A DNA stretch of 39,890 nt. Source: Caldilineaceae bacterium SB0664_bin_27. Its GTDB lineage: Bacteria; Chloroflexota; Anaerolineae; Caldilineales; Caldilineaceae. A program made the translations under genes and the position numbers. The notes beneath the pieces were generated by a model. The model was not told the DNA's origin. It made no database searches and saw nothing but the letters and a program-made list of their open reading frames with translations. Numbering within the stretch: the stretch's first letter is position 1; every line of letters begins with the position of its first letter. The stretch lies in contig VXRG01000090.1 in assembly GCA_009838625.1 (NCBI GenBank), positions 33,044 through 72,933 on the forward strand, given 5' to 3'. This document shows, one piece after another, positions 1-7,930 of the stretch.

Positions 1-122
1 GTCGCGGAGAACACCTTTTTGTCCGCGGAGGACGCGGAGGGTCGCGGAGAACACCATTTTTGTCCGCGGAGGACGCGGAGGGTCGCGGAGAACACCTATT
101 TTGTCCGCGGGGGACGCGGAGG
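1..122. repeat. Three tandem 40-41 bp direct repeats
   Basis: Three near-identical units lie at 1-40, 41-81 and 82-122. Each begins GTCGCGGAGAACACC and ends GACGCGGAGG. They differ only in the T/A run in the middle and one A-to-G change in unit 3. A fourth start (GTCGC) follows and then decays. Each unit holds several CGCGGAG sub-repeats. There is no unique spacer between units, so this is a tandem repeat and not a CRISPR array. The array touches the window edge and may continue to the left. CGCGGAGGACGCGG-type motifs are commonly seen between genes in GC-rich genomes; the function is unknown. Confidence 0.85.
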
Positions 123-162
123 GTCGCTAGGTTGGGATGGCTGGTTGAAACGTAGACGAGCC

Positions 163-978
163 CTAGTCAGCGAGGGGAATCTCGTAGAGCGCGACCCAGT
201 CGAACAGACCCCGAGCCCGGCCTGGGCTACGGGCGCCAACCGCGAGGCCGACATCGCCGGCGGGCAGCCGGGGATCAGACACAGTATCCTCCTGGACGGC
301 GTTGACTAACAGGCGAAGCTCGGCCCCGTCATCAACCACAGCCACAATGGCTTGCCGCCCGCTTGACTGCGAACTCAGTGGGGTCCAAGGCCGGACTGTA
401 CGCCACGCACCTTCTTCTACAAGCTCTATCCTGTACCGCCCTTCGCGGTCGACCACGAACAGATAGAAGTTTTCGTCATTCTGATAGCGGACGATCAGTC
501 CGCCGTATCCCAGGGCGTAACGCTCTTGCGGGTCCAAACGCAGGTCGGCCTCGAGTCTGTAGGCACCCGGCAGCGGCTGGCCCAGCGCCGTCCACACTCT
601 GGCCCCGGGTTGATTGACCTGTATGAGGTAGAGATCACCCACGTATCGCTGCTCGGAATCCTGGTCACTGCGAACGGGCAGGTCAAAATGGGGTTCGGCG
701 AAGTCGTCTCTGACGATCAGGCGACCTGCATCAACTGTTGCAGGCGCACGCCAGCCGACCGGCCCCTGGGTGAAGATCGACCTGTTCAGGAAGAGGAGGA
801 CAACCGCAGTTGCGGTAAGGAGGGAGAGCGCAAGGAGAGCGACGGGCAGGCCGCGCTTGGGCTCAGGAGGGCTGTGAACTACCGTTTTAGCCGTAGGCCG
901 GTGCGGCGATAGGCCGATCGCTTCCCTTTTTCGCGCCCGTTCCTCCAAGACTGTCGATGAACTATCCAGTTCGCTCAT
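163..978 (-). CDS. Membrane-anchored lectin-like (LamG/DUF1080-type) protein
   Basis: A 271-residue protein. A charged, Pro-rich cytoplasmic head (residues 1-42) precedes one hydrophobic segment (about 43-65, GLPVALLALSLLTATAVVLL). An extracytoplasmic beta-rich domain follows (about 85-268). That domain has the pattern of the concanavalin-A-like / 3-keto-disaccharide-hydrolase-type fold: an opening DDF, a central YGGLIVRYQNDENFYLFVVD, a later LRLLVNAV strand, and a closing GLFDWVALYEI. Family members bind or cleave glycans, but I see no catalytic signature, so a binding or sensing role is as likely. No clear ribosome binding site precedes the ATG at 978. The gene ends about 40 bp from the repeat array and 113 bp after the subtilase stop on the same strand. 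Confidence 0.75.
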   Translation of the reverse strand: MSELDSSSTVLEERARKREAIGLSPHRPTAKTVVHSPPEPKRGLPVALLALSLLTATAVVLLFLNRSIFTQGPVGWRAPATVDAGRLIVRDDFAEPHFDLPVRSDQDSEQRYVGDLYLIQVNQPGARVWTALGQPLPGAYRLEADLRLDPQERYALGYGGLIVRYQNDENFYLFVVDREGRYRIELVEEGAWRTVRPWTPLSSQSSGRQAIVAVVDDGAELRLLVNAVQEDTVSDPRLPAGDVGLAVGARSPGRARGLFDWVALYEIPLAD

Positions 979-1091
979 GGGTGTGTCGTCCGGCCGCAGT
1001 TTCCGGAAGGTTCCATAGGAACGCGGGCGTTAAGCGAGCGTCGTTGGTGGCGCCCTGCGGCTTGAGTCGACCTGGCACCGCACAGGAGGCG

Positions 1092-2393
1092 CTAAATCAA
1101 CTTGAAGAATTTCAGCGGCGCGGCCAGACAACCGATAGGCGGAGAGGGCCCCGGAGAAGGAGGAGACGGCACCGGCAGGGAAGGTTTGTGTGGGGGAGGC
1201 TGCTCGCCGGTGTTTGCATACTGCACTGCGGTCAATGCGTCGATGCGTCCATCACCCTGAATGTTCTTGTCAGCCTCGGTCTGTCCATATTCCGAGCTGT
1301 TAATGTCCACGCTCGTGGCCATCAGCATCTTCTTGATTTCCGCCGGGCCCAATCCTGAATTTGCCCTGAGCATCAGGGCAGCGAGACCGGCCACGTGAGG
1401 CGTAGCCATACTGGTTCCGCTAGCGGTCGTGTAGTGCTCGTCCACGACCTGGCCGACCGATGTACCCGATGCCCGCGCAGCTACGATCCTGCTGCCGGGC
1501 GCCACGACGTCCGGCTTAATCCGACCATCTGCAGTCGGACCCCTGCTACTGAAGCGGGCAACACTGTCCTTGTCATTGGAGGCGCCTACCGTGATCACTC
1601 TTTCGGCCGCCCCCGGGCTGCCGATCGTGCTCTGACGGGGTCCGCTGTTTCCCGCGGCAACGATCATGATCTTGCCCATGTCCACGATGGCGTTGCACAT
1701 TGTGCTCAGCGCATCGGAGCCGTCGCTGCTTCCCCGGCTGCCCAGCGACAGGTTGAGGATGTCGGCGCCGTTCTGAGCCGACCACTCCAGGCCCGCCATG
1801 ACGTTACTCATCCGGCCGCTGCCGTTGTCGGCCAGGGCCTTGGCGGCCATGATCGTGGCACCAGGGGCGACACCTATGTACTTGCCGCCGCTGGCTGCAC
1901 CAGTGCCAGCCGCGGTAGAGGCAACATGTGTACCGTGGCCGTTGCCGTCGGCAGCCGATCCTTTGCCGCTGAAATCGGCCGTCAGCCCGACCCGGCCGGC
2001 AAAGTCCGGGTGTGTCGCGTCAATACCCGTGTCAACGATACAGATAGTGACCCCCTCGCCATCATTGTTCAACTGCTCCCAGACTTGAGGGGCCCTGATG
2101 TGGGGTGTCGACACGTCAAGCAATATATGCACGTCTTCGTCCAACCAAATCTCCGCCACATCGTCCGAATCCGTCAGTTCGTCCAGGGCCGGCGCCGTAA
2201 GGGAGAGGGCGGTCGCAGGAATCAGTCTGTACTCCTGATTGACTTTGATAGTGCCTGCGCTTGCGGCCAGCCTACCAATGCTCCGCTGGCCTCCTTGTGA
2301 ATGAAACCTGACAATCACCTGCACTTCTTCACTGGCCATCCGGGCCTGTTCAACCGCGTCCCGTACATGGGCGGAGAATTTCTCCGAATACAT
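1092..2393 (-). CDS. S8 family subtilisin-like serine protease with I9-type propeptide
   Basis: A 433-residue subtilase. The catalytic triad is visible as Asp121 (IVDTGID), His153 (GHGTHVAST) and Ser328 (GTSMATPHVAG), with the oxyanion Asn249 (VAAGNSG). Residues about 24-95 look like an I9 inhibitor propeptide. There is no signal peptide, as in intracellular subtilisins, although export by another route is possible. The C-terminus is a Pro/Ser-rich tail (about 398-420) ending in a hydrophobic stretch. I chose the ATG at 2393 because AGGAGG (2404-2409) lies 10 nt before it; an in-frame start 14 codons upstream lacks such a site. A separate propeptide-like protein is encoded just upstream on the same strand, which suggests control of this enzyme in trans (inference). 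Confidence 0.93.
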   Translation of the reverse strand: MYSEKFSAHVRDAVEQARMASEEVQVIVRFHSQGGQRSIGRLAASAGTIKVNQEYRLIPATALSLTAPALDELTDSDDVAEIWLDEDVHILLDVSTPHIRAPQVWEQLNNDGEGVTICIVDTGIDATHPDFAGRVGLTADFSGKGSAADGNGHGTHVASTAAGTGAASGGKYIGVAPGATIMAAKALADNGSGRMSNVMAGLEWSAQNGADILNLSLGSRGSSDGSDALSTMCNAIVDMGKIMIVAAGNSGPRQSTIGSPGAAERVITVGASNDKDSVARFSSRGPTADGRIKPDVVAPGSRIVAARASGTSVGQVVDEHYTTASGTSMATPHVAGLAALMLRANSGLGPAEIKKMLMATSVDINSSEYGQTEADKNIQGDGRIDALTAVQYANTGEQPPPHKPSLPVPSPPSPGPSPPIGCLAAPLKFFKLI

Positions 2394-2557
2394 TGACCAA
2401 ATTCCTCCTGAAGAATTCTTGCCCGCGTACGGCAAGACAAAATAGAGGCACCGCCGTGAACCATGATGCGCGTGCAGCTTCTACCTACAAGCAACACGCT
2501 GCCTTTCCAAAGACCCGATTGTCCTGGAAGCTTCCTACCCTTGTTTCTTCGCTGGTC

Positions 2558-2581
2558 AACGTCTGCTTGACGGCAGACGTT
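2558..2581 (-). terminator. Perfect 9-bp inverted repeat between inhibitor-like gene and subtilase gene
   Basis: AACGTCTGC (2558-2566) and GCAGACGTT (2573-2581) are perfect inverted repeats around a 6-nt loop. The element lies in the 324-bp gap between the end of the small I9-like gene (2718) and the start of the subtilase gene (2393), both on the minus strand. There is no U-tract on the minus strand, so it may be an attenuator or mRNA-stabilising hairpin, or a protein-binding palindrome, and not a classic terminator. I see nothing else convincing in this gap. Confidence 0.5.
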
Positions 2582-2717
2582 TATCTGGGGAAGAACCTCG
2601 TCCGAGACCTGTTTTTTGGGCGGGTCAGCCAGTGATCTGCCAGAGCTGCGCAAGCGGGATCCTGACCGTTCCCGTCAATTGGGCCATCGCAAAATGACTT
2701 GAACCGAATGATGCCCA

Positions 2718-2990
2718 CTACTGCATCGTATGTACGGCGCTGTCTTCCTCGACCCTAACGAGCCAGGCTTCTTTCGCCAATGCCTGCAGCCCCCGTCCCG
2801 GACCGCTCACCGCGTAACAGGGTATGATCGATGTCTGTTGATGCACGGCATATCCCGCCCTCTCGATGTCGGCAAGCTGCCGGGGCCCGGTTTCACTGAC
2901 GTGCAACAGTAGAAACATCGTCTGATCAGGGGCGCCGGCCATCTGCTTCTGAAGGGCGAGTGGGATCTTTTCCTGACCTTCGAATTGCAT
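2718..2990 (-). CDS. Small stand-alone I9 propeptide-like protein (putative subtilase inhibitor)
   Basis: A 90-residue protein with no signal peptide or membrane segment. From about residue 24 (FLLLHVSETGPRQLADIERA) to the end, its pattern follows the I9-like region of the neighbouring subtilase: a first strand ending in His and Ser, a helix, a Gln-(x)n-Ile-Pro strand (QQTSIIPCYAVS, compared with NQEYRLIPATALS in the protease), a second helix, and a last strand with VRVEEDSAVH (compared with AEIWLDEDVH). Known stand-alone I9 proteins, such as fungal proteinase A inhibitor 2 and POIA1, inhibit or chaperone subtilisins. The start is the ATG at 2990, with a weak CCAGGA site. The similarity was judged by eye and is remote, so the function is a reasoned proposal. 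Confidence 0.65.
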   Translation of the reverse strand: MQFEGQEKIPLALQKQMAGAPDQTMFLLLHVSETGPRQLADIERAGYAVHQQTSIIPCYAVSGPGRGLQALAKEAWLVRVEEDSAVHTMQ

Positions 2991-3097
2991 TTCCTGGTCG
3001 CAATCTCCGCGAAGAAAGTTGCTCCAACCTTAACAGTAATGCCATAACGAACCGAACTTGGCAAGCCTAATTGGCCTCACAGATGGGGCCAATCAGG

Positions 3098-4699
3098 TTA
3101 CGTCAAATGATCGTAGGCAATTAGTGTGAGGAACTCAACGAAATCGTCTGTCAAAATGAGCCTGTCCAGAATTTCACCCGCTTCTTCCAAGCGCCCCGGC
3201 CCGTATTCGCCAAGCTTTTTGAGCTCCTCGTCACGGATCTGCTCGTACAGTTCGCGCGTGACCGGCCTGCCGTCGTCCAGTTTCGCATTGTGCCGGATCC
3301 ACTGCCAGATCTGTGAGCGTGATATTTCGGCGGTGGCCGCGTCCTCCATCAGATTGTAAATCGCCGCCGCGCCGTTGCCCAACAGCCAGGCATTCAGATA
3401 CTGCAGGGAGACGTCGACATTTGTGCGCAGCCCGCTCTCCGTAATCGTACCCCCAGGAACGCCGACATCCAGGATCTGCTCCGCCGATACCGCCACGTCC
3501 TCCCGCATGCGGTGTTTCTGGTGCGGCGCGCCGCCCGTAGCCTCTTCGAATATCCCCCGCGCCAGCGGCACCAGATCGGGATGGGCGACCCAAGTCCCGT
3601 CGCAGCCGTCACCCGATTCCCGCTCCTTGTCGGCGCGTACTTTTGCCAGCGCCTCCTCATTGACGGCAGGATCCCGCCGACTTGGAATGAAAGCCGCCAT
3701 ACCACCAATTGCGTGTGCACCCCTTTTGTGGCACGTGCGGACCAGAAGCTCGGTGTAGGCGCGCATGAAGGGCGTCGTCATGGTAACTTGGGCCCGCTCC
3801 GGCAGCACTGTGTCCGGATTGTCACGGAACTTCTTGATGGCACTGAAAATGTAATCCCATCTGCCCGCGTTCAAACCGGCCGAATAGTCTCTCAACTCGT
3901 AGAGAATCTCCTCCATCTCCAGGGCAGCCAGAATCGTCTCTATGAGGACGGTCGCTCTGAAGGAGCCGTGGGGAATCCCCAGTACCTCCTCAGAATGAGC
4001 GAACACGTCTGCCCACAAACTCGCCTCCAGGTGCGTCTCCAGTTTGGGCAGATAAAAGTAGCAGGAACTGTCGCGGCGCTGCCGTTCGGCCGCGTTGTGG
4101 AAGACATACAGCCCGACGTCGAAGAGGCTGGCGGAAACCGGCTCGCCGTCCACCAGCACATTCTTTTCCAACAGGTGCCAGCCGCGCGGTCTGACCAGCA
4201 GGGTCGCAATCTCATCGTTGAGCTCGTAGACGCGCCCCCTGGCCTCATCCTCAAGGCGGATGGTCCGCCGGACGGCGTCATACAGGTTCTGCTGCCCCTC
4301 CACACAGTTCGCCCACGTCGGCGAGTTGGCGTCCTCGAAATCGGCCATAAAGACGTCGGCGCCCGAGTTCAGGGCATTTATCACCATTTTTCGATCGACG
4401 GGACCGGTGATCTCGGCCCAGCGCCGTTGCAAGTCATCAGGGGTTGAGGCCACCTGCCAGTCGCCGTTGCGGACCCCTTCGGTCTCATCCAGAAAGCCCG
4501 GGGACTCGACAGCGTCGATGCGGCGCAGCAGCCCCTCTGGACCCGCCAGCACATCCCCGCGGCGGGGGTCATCCAGACTCTTCAGCCCTGCGACGAAGGC
4601 CAAGGCTTCGGGCGTCAGAATCTCTTCAGAGGCAGCCAGCGCTTCGCCAACAACCTGAACATCCACCTGGTCTCCCACGCGTTCATTCTCCCGTGACAT
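3098..4699 (-). CDS. aceB: Malate synthase A
   Basis: A 533-residue enzyme of the usual malate synthase A length. It condenses glyoxylate and acetyl-CoA to malate in the glyoxylate bypass. Recognisable signatures, in order: [16 protein letters not shown] (about 115-130), the active-site loop LVRPRGWHL with its Arg, [29 protein letters not shown], and a C-terminal LDDGRPVT that carries the likely catalytic Asp. The ATG at 4699 follows AGGAG within a 10-bp palindrome GGAGCGCTCC (4700-4709), so the ribosome binding site is partly self-complementary. A promoter (TTGACG-17-TATGCT) lies 45-75 bp upstream. Isocitrate lyase, the partner enzyme, is not in this window. Confidence 0.96.
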   Translation of the reverse strand: MSRENERVGDQVDVQVVGEALAASEEILTPEALAFVAGLKSLDDPRRGDVLAGPEGLLRRIDAVESPGFLDETEGVRNGDWQVASTPDDLQRRWAEITGPVDRKMVINALNSGADVFMADFEDANSPTWANCVEGQQNLYDAVRRTIRLEDEARGRVYELNDEIATLLVRPRGWHLLEKNVLVDGEPVSASLFDVGLYVFHNAAERQRRDSSCYFYLPKLETHLEASLWADVFAHSEEVLGIPHGSFRATVLIETILAALEMEEILYELRDYSAGLNAGRWDYIFSAIKKFRDNPDTVLPERAQVTMTTPFMRAYTELLVRTCHKRGAHAIGGMAAFIPSRRDPAVNEEALAKVRADKERESGDGCDGTWVAHPDLVPLARGIFEEATGGAPHQKHRMREDVAVSAEQILDVGVPGGTITESGLRTNVDVSLQYLNAWLLGNGAAAIYNLMEDAATAEISRSQIWQWIRHNAKLDDGRPVTRELYEQIRDEELKKLGEYGPGRLEEAGEILDRLILTDDFVEFLTLIAYDHLT

Positions 4700-4744
4700 G
4701 GAGCGCTCCTTAAGTGAAAGGGAAAAGGAAAGAGGTACTGCCTA

Positions 4745-4773
4745 AGCATACTAAGTTCGCCAAGAGTCGTCAA
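4745..4773 (-). promoter_or_regulatory. Sigma-70-type promoter for aceB
   Basis: Read on the minus strand, TTGACG (4773-4768), a 17-nt spacer and TATGCT (4750-4745). Transcription would start near 4738, giving a leader of about 38 nt before the aceB ATG. Confidence 0.6.
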
Positions 4774-5081
4774 CACAGATACCCACAGATTCAAGCAGAA
4801 CATAGACCAGTTCGGGCCCCCTACGTCACACGGATAGGAGACAACTATGCACTTGCAAACGGCCACTCTACTCTTGCAACTGACTCCTCCCCGGTCGCCA
4901 CTTGAGGAGGGGCATTGCCGACTGCCACTAGTGCGCGGGGATACCCGTCGATGCGCCCCGTCCGATAGCCTTCCTCCTTAGCGCTACGCGATCGACTTCG
5001 GCATGGGAAGGGCATTCAGTAACCCGCCGCCTCCCGGTCAAAAGCATACTGGCGACCGGCCATAGGAGGTAGTCTGTTACA

Positions 5082-5109
5082 TTGACTAAAGGACGATCAA
5101 CCGTATAGA
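5082..5109 (+). promoter_or_regulatory. Sigma-70-type promoter for the Rph-like dikinase gene
   Basis: TTGACT (5082-5087), a 16-nt spacer, then TATAGA (5104-5109). Transcription would begin near 5116, about 75 nt before the ATG at 5192. Confidence 0.5.
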
Positions 5110-5191
5110 CTGCCCCGAACGTCCTTCGTTTTGGCAGAGCATCTTCAGTTCGTGCCCGCAGCATTACATTGAGGAGAGCATTCACAACCAG

Positions 5192-7903
5192 ATGCCCAGT
5201 TCCGCGGCAGGATCCCCTGACATTCCTCTTTCCATTTGCCTTCCCTTAACGACTCCGGGACACTCGCTCTCTCGCGCCGGCGGCAAAGGGTTGAATCTGG
5301 CCAAGCTGGCAGTAGCCGGTTTCCCGGTTCCGGCAGCGTTCATCATTGCAACCGAAGCCTACGATGGGTTCGTGAAATCGGCCGGGCTTGCAGGCTGGAT
5401 GGCAGCAGAAGTCGAGAACAGTGCAACGGGCGACGCATCCGCCCTGGCTGCTCTCTCCGACAGATTGCGGGAGCGTCTCCATGCCAGCGAGATGCCCGCC
5501 GAACTCTCCGGCCAGATATGTGAGGCCTATGCCGAACTGGGCCGGCCACCCGTCGCAGTGCGCTCCTCGGCTACCGCTGAAGATCTGCCAGGCCTCTCTT
5601 TCGCCGGCCAGCAGGACACGTTTCTCAACGTCGTCAGCGACAGCAGTCTACTGCGCGCGGTTGTAGAGTGCTGGAGCAGCTTGTGGACGGCGCGGGCTAT
5701 TGCCTACCGGGACCGCAACGGAATCGACCAGTCGGCGGTCTCGCTGGCCGTGGTCGTCCAGGAAATGGTGCAGAGCGAATCGTCCGGCGTGCTGTTCACT
5801 GCGAACCCGCTGACGGGCCGCCGCACGGAGACCGTCATTGACGCTACCTTTGGCCTGGGAGAAGCCCTGGTGAGCGGACAGGTCGAACCTGACCACTACG
5901 TCATCTCGAGCGAGAGCGGCAAAGTGCTCCACAGAGTGTTGGGGAGCAAGTCAACCGTCATAACCGGGGCGCCCGAGGGTGGGGTGAGGACGAAAAAGGC
6001 TGAATACCGCATTGAAGAGGCGCTGACGGACGGCCAGGTCCGCCAGTTGACGGAGTTGGGTCGAAATACGGCCGATCTGTACGGCGAACCGCAGGACATT
6101 GAATGGGCCTTTGCCGGCGGCAATCTCTATCTTTTGCAATCGAGGCCAATCACCTCACTTTTTCCCCTGCCAGCACGCGTCGATGGCGGCGCCCTGAAAG
6201 TGTACGTTTCTCTAGGTGCAATTCAGGGTGTCCTGAGCCCATTCACACCACTCGGCATGGATATGCTGCGCGGTATGTTTTCTGGCATCGCCCAAATCTT
6301 CTCGTCAAACGCCACTCTGTACGATCAGAGGATCCTGTATTCCGCGGCCGCCCGGCCATGGATCGACTCGACGGCCGCCCTCGGTAATCCCATCGGCCGC
6401 CTGGCCTTTCGCAGAGCTCTGCCCATGGTTGAACCGGGCGCGGCCAAGGCCATCCTGGACGTGATAGCTGATTCCCGCCTCGAAAGTCCCAGATTCTCTC
6501 TTCGCTTCTTTGCGGTCGCGGCGCCATTCGCGTCGCGCATTCTCATTTCGGCGTTGCAAGCCTTTCTGAAGCCGGAGGCGCGTGTGCGATCCATCGATAC
6601 CGCGGTCGAGAAGCACATTGGCGCCACAGTCCAGCGAACAGGCGAGGCACAGTCGCTTGCCGCACGGGCAGCACTCTGCGAGTGGCTCTGCTACAATGCC
6701 ATGTTTCCTCTCCTGCTACCCCTTTTCATCCCTCCGATTGTCGCGGGCTACGCCTCTCTTGGCTTGTTAACGAGGATCGCCTCGGTCCTGGCGCGCACCG
6801 ATCCCGATATTTCGCTAGAAATGGCGTTAGAGCTGACGCGCAGCCTGCCCAACAATGTGACCACGGAGATGGACCTGGAGCTATGGAAGGTGGCATGCCG
6901 GATTCGTGAAGACAGGGCCGGCGCGGTGGCGTTCGCTGCTGCGGATGCAGCGGAATTGGCCAGTCGGTACAGGAACAAGGAGCTGCCCGTCTCGATTCAG
7001 AGCGCGCTCGAAGGCTTCTTTTCCCGGTACGGAATGCGCGGGCTGGCTGAGCTCGACTTCGGACAGCCTCGCTGGCGCGAAGCGCCCGAACCCATCGTGC
7101 GGGCGCTACAAAGCTACCTCTCTATTTCTGACCAGGACATGGCGCCCGATCGCGTCTTCGAGAAGGGACGTCGGGAGGCGGCCAGTGCGGAGGCGCGCCT
7201 GGCCAAAGCGGCGGCCAGCGCCTGGGGGTCCCGGTTCGGGCCCTGGCTCGTGCGTCTCCTGGCCCGCCGGGTTCGCGCCCTGGCCGGATTGCGCGAAAGC
7301 CCCAAGTTTACCATGACTCGAATCATGGGGATTGCACGCGACGCGCTCCTGGAAAGCGGGAGGGAGCTCGTCGAAGAGGGTGTTCTCGAAAGAGCCGAAG
7401 ACCTCTTCTACCTATCGTTGCGGGAACTGAAAACGCTGGCGATTGGGGCGCCCGGCGACTGGAAGAGACTGGTCAGCGATCGCAGAGCAAGCGAACAGAT
7501 TGAAAGGCGCCGTCGGCCCATCCCCCGCCTGCTGCTCAGTGACGGTACCGCCTATTTTGCCGGCATCACCGCGGATGGCGACGGAACAGGACTTGCAGGC
7601 TCGGGCGTATCTCCCGGCGTGGTTGAGGGCGTTGTGAAGGTTGTGTTCGATCCCCTGGAGGCCAACCTCGAACCCGGTGAAATCCTCGTTTGTCCCGGTA
7701 CGGATCCCTCGTGGACGCCCCTGTTCCTTGCCGCCGGCGGACTGGTCATGGAGGTAGGCGGCATGATGACCCACGGCTCCGTAGTCGCGCGCGAGTACGG
7801 GATTCCGGCTGTCGCGGGCGTGGACCGGGCCACTTCCCGCCTGCAGACAGGGGTCAATGTTCGCGTCGACGGAAGCAGCGGAACTATTGATATAGTGGAC
7901 TGA
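5192..7903 (+). CDS. Rifampicin-phosphotransferase-like / PEP-synthase-like dikinase
   Basis: A 903-residue protein with an N-terminal pyruvate-phosphate-dikinase ATP-grasp domain (about 25-330). Visible motifs are GGKGLNLAKL, AVRSSATAEDLPGLSFAGQQ, and the closing LYLLQSRPIT. A long helical middle region (about 335-770) opens with VSLGAIQGVLSPFTPLGMDM, as the rifampicin-binding domain of Rph does. The C-terminal swivelling domain carries MMTHGSVVAREYGIPAV with the phosphorylatable His861. The PEP/pyruvate barrel domain of true PEP synthase is absent. This three-domain layout is that of Rph, which transfers the beta-phosphate of ATP to a hydroxyl of rifamycins. The natural substrate here is unknown. 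GAGGAG (5171-5176) is 15 nt from the ATG; a rare in-frame ATT at 5180 is better spaced, so the start is not settled. Confidence 0.85.
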   Translation: MPSSAAGSPDIPLSICLPLTTPGHSLSRAGGKGLNLAKLAVAGFPVPAAFIIATEAYDGFVKSAGLAGWMAAEVENSATGDASALAALSDRLRERLHASEMPAELSGQICEAYAELGRPPVAVRSSATAEDLPGLSFAGQQDTFLNVVSDSSLLRAVVECWSSLWTARAIAYRDRNGIDQSAVSLAVVVQEMVQSESSGVLFTANPLTGRRTETVIDATFGLGEALVSGQVEPDHYVISSESGKVLHRVLGSKSTVITGAPEGGVRTKKAEYRIEEALTDGQVRQLTELGRNTADLYGEPQDIEWAFAGGNLYLLQSRPITSLFPLPARVDGGALKVYVSLGAIQGVLSPFTPLGMDMLRGMFSGIAQIFSSNATLYDQRILYSAAARPWIDSTAALGNPIGRLAFRRALPMVEPGAAKAILDVIADSRLESPRFSLRFFAVAAPFASRILISALQAFLKPEARVRSIDTAVEKHIGATVQRTGEAQSLAARAALCEWLCYNAMFPLLLPLFIPPIVAGYASLGLLTRIASVLARTDPDISLEMALELTRSLPNNVTTEMDLELWKVACRIREDRAGAVAFAAADAAELASRYRNKELPVSIQSALEGFFSRYGMRGLAELDFGQPRWREAPEPIVRALQSYLSISDQDMAPDRVFEKGRREAASAEARLAKAAASAWGSRFGPWLVRLLARRVRALAGLRESPKFTMTRIMGIARDALLESGRELVEEGVLERAEDLFYLSLRELKTLAIGAPGDWKRLVSDRRASEQIERRRRPIPRLLLSDGTAYFAGITADGDGTGLAGSGVSPGVVEGVVKVVFDPLEANLEPGEILVCPGTDPSWTPLFLAAGGLVMEVGGMMTHGSVVAREYGIPAVAGVDRATSRLQTGVNVRVDGSSGTIDIVD

Positions 7904-7905
7904 TT

Positions 7906-7919
7906 CGGCGGGGACGCCG
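7906..7919. terminator. Short GC hairpin between convergent genes
   Basis: CGGCG-GGGA-CGCCG forms a 5-bp stem 3 nt after the dikinase stop and 12 nt before the end of the convergent aldo/keto reductase gene. There is no T-run, so it is a weak bidirectional terminator candidate. Confidence 0.35.
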
Positions 7920-7930
7920 CCGGGCGGGGA

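Larger units (their letters stand above)
4700..5191. other. 492-bp divergent intergenic region between aceB and dikinase gene
   Basis: This gap holds the aceB promoter (minus strand, 4745-4773) and a plus-strand promoter candidate (5082-5109). Between them there is no convincing gene. A 44-codon plus-strand frame (4847-4981) has AGGAG 6 nt upstream of its ATG, but its product is Pro/Leu/Arg-rich and unlike any family I know. An imperfect repeat, CTCCTC ... GAGGAG, lies inside that frame. An AGGAGGT at 5065-5071 has only an 8-codon frame behind it. Confidence 0.6.

Noticed and set aside
1..122. Possible CRISPR array
   Set aside because: The 40-41-bp units are contiguous with no unique spacers, and no cas gene is present.
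1395..2300. Long open frame antisense to the subtilase (301 codons)
   Set aside because: High GC opens long frames opposite real genes; the opposite strand has full subtilase motifs.
3512..4447. Long open frame antisense to malate synthase (311 codons)
   Set aside because: It is the shadow of a gene with clear catalytic motifs, with no start signal.
4847..4981. 44-codon ORF with AGGAG upstream
   Set aside because: The product has no recognisable pattern, and the frame overlaps an imperfect inverted repeat in a promoter-bearing gap. Only the ribosome binding site supports it.
4928..5185. 85-codon minus-strand frame in the aceB-dikinase gap
   Set aside because: It has no ribosome binding site and no family pattern, and it runs through the plus-strand promoter.
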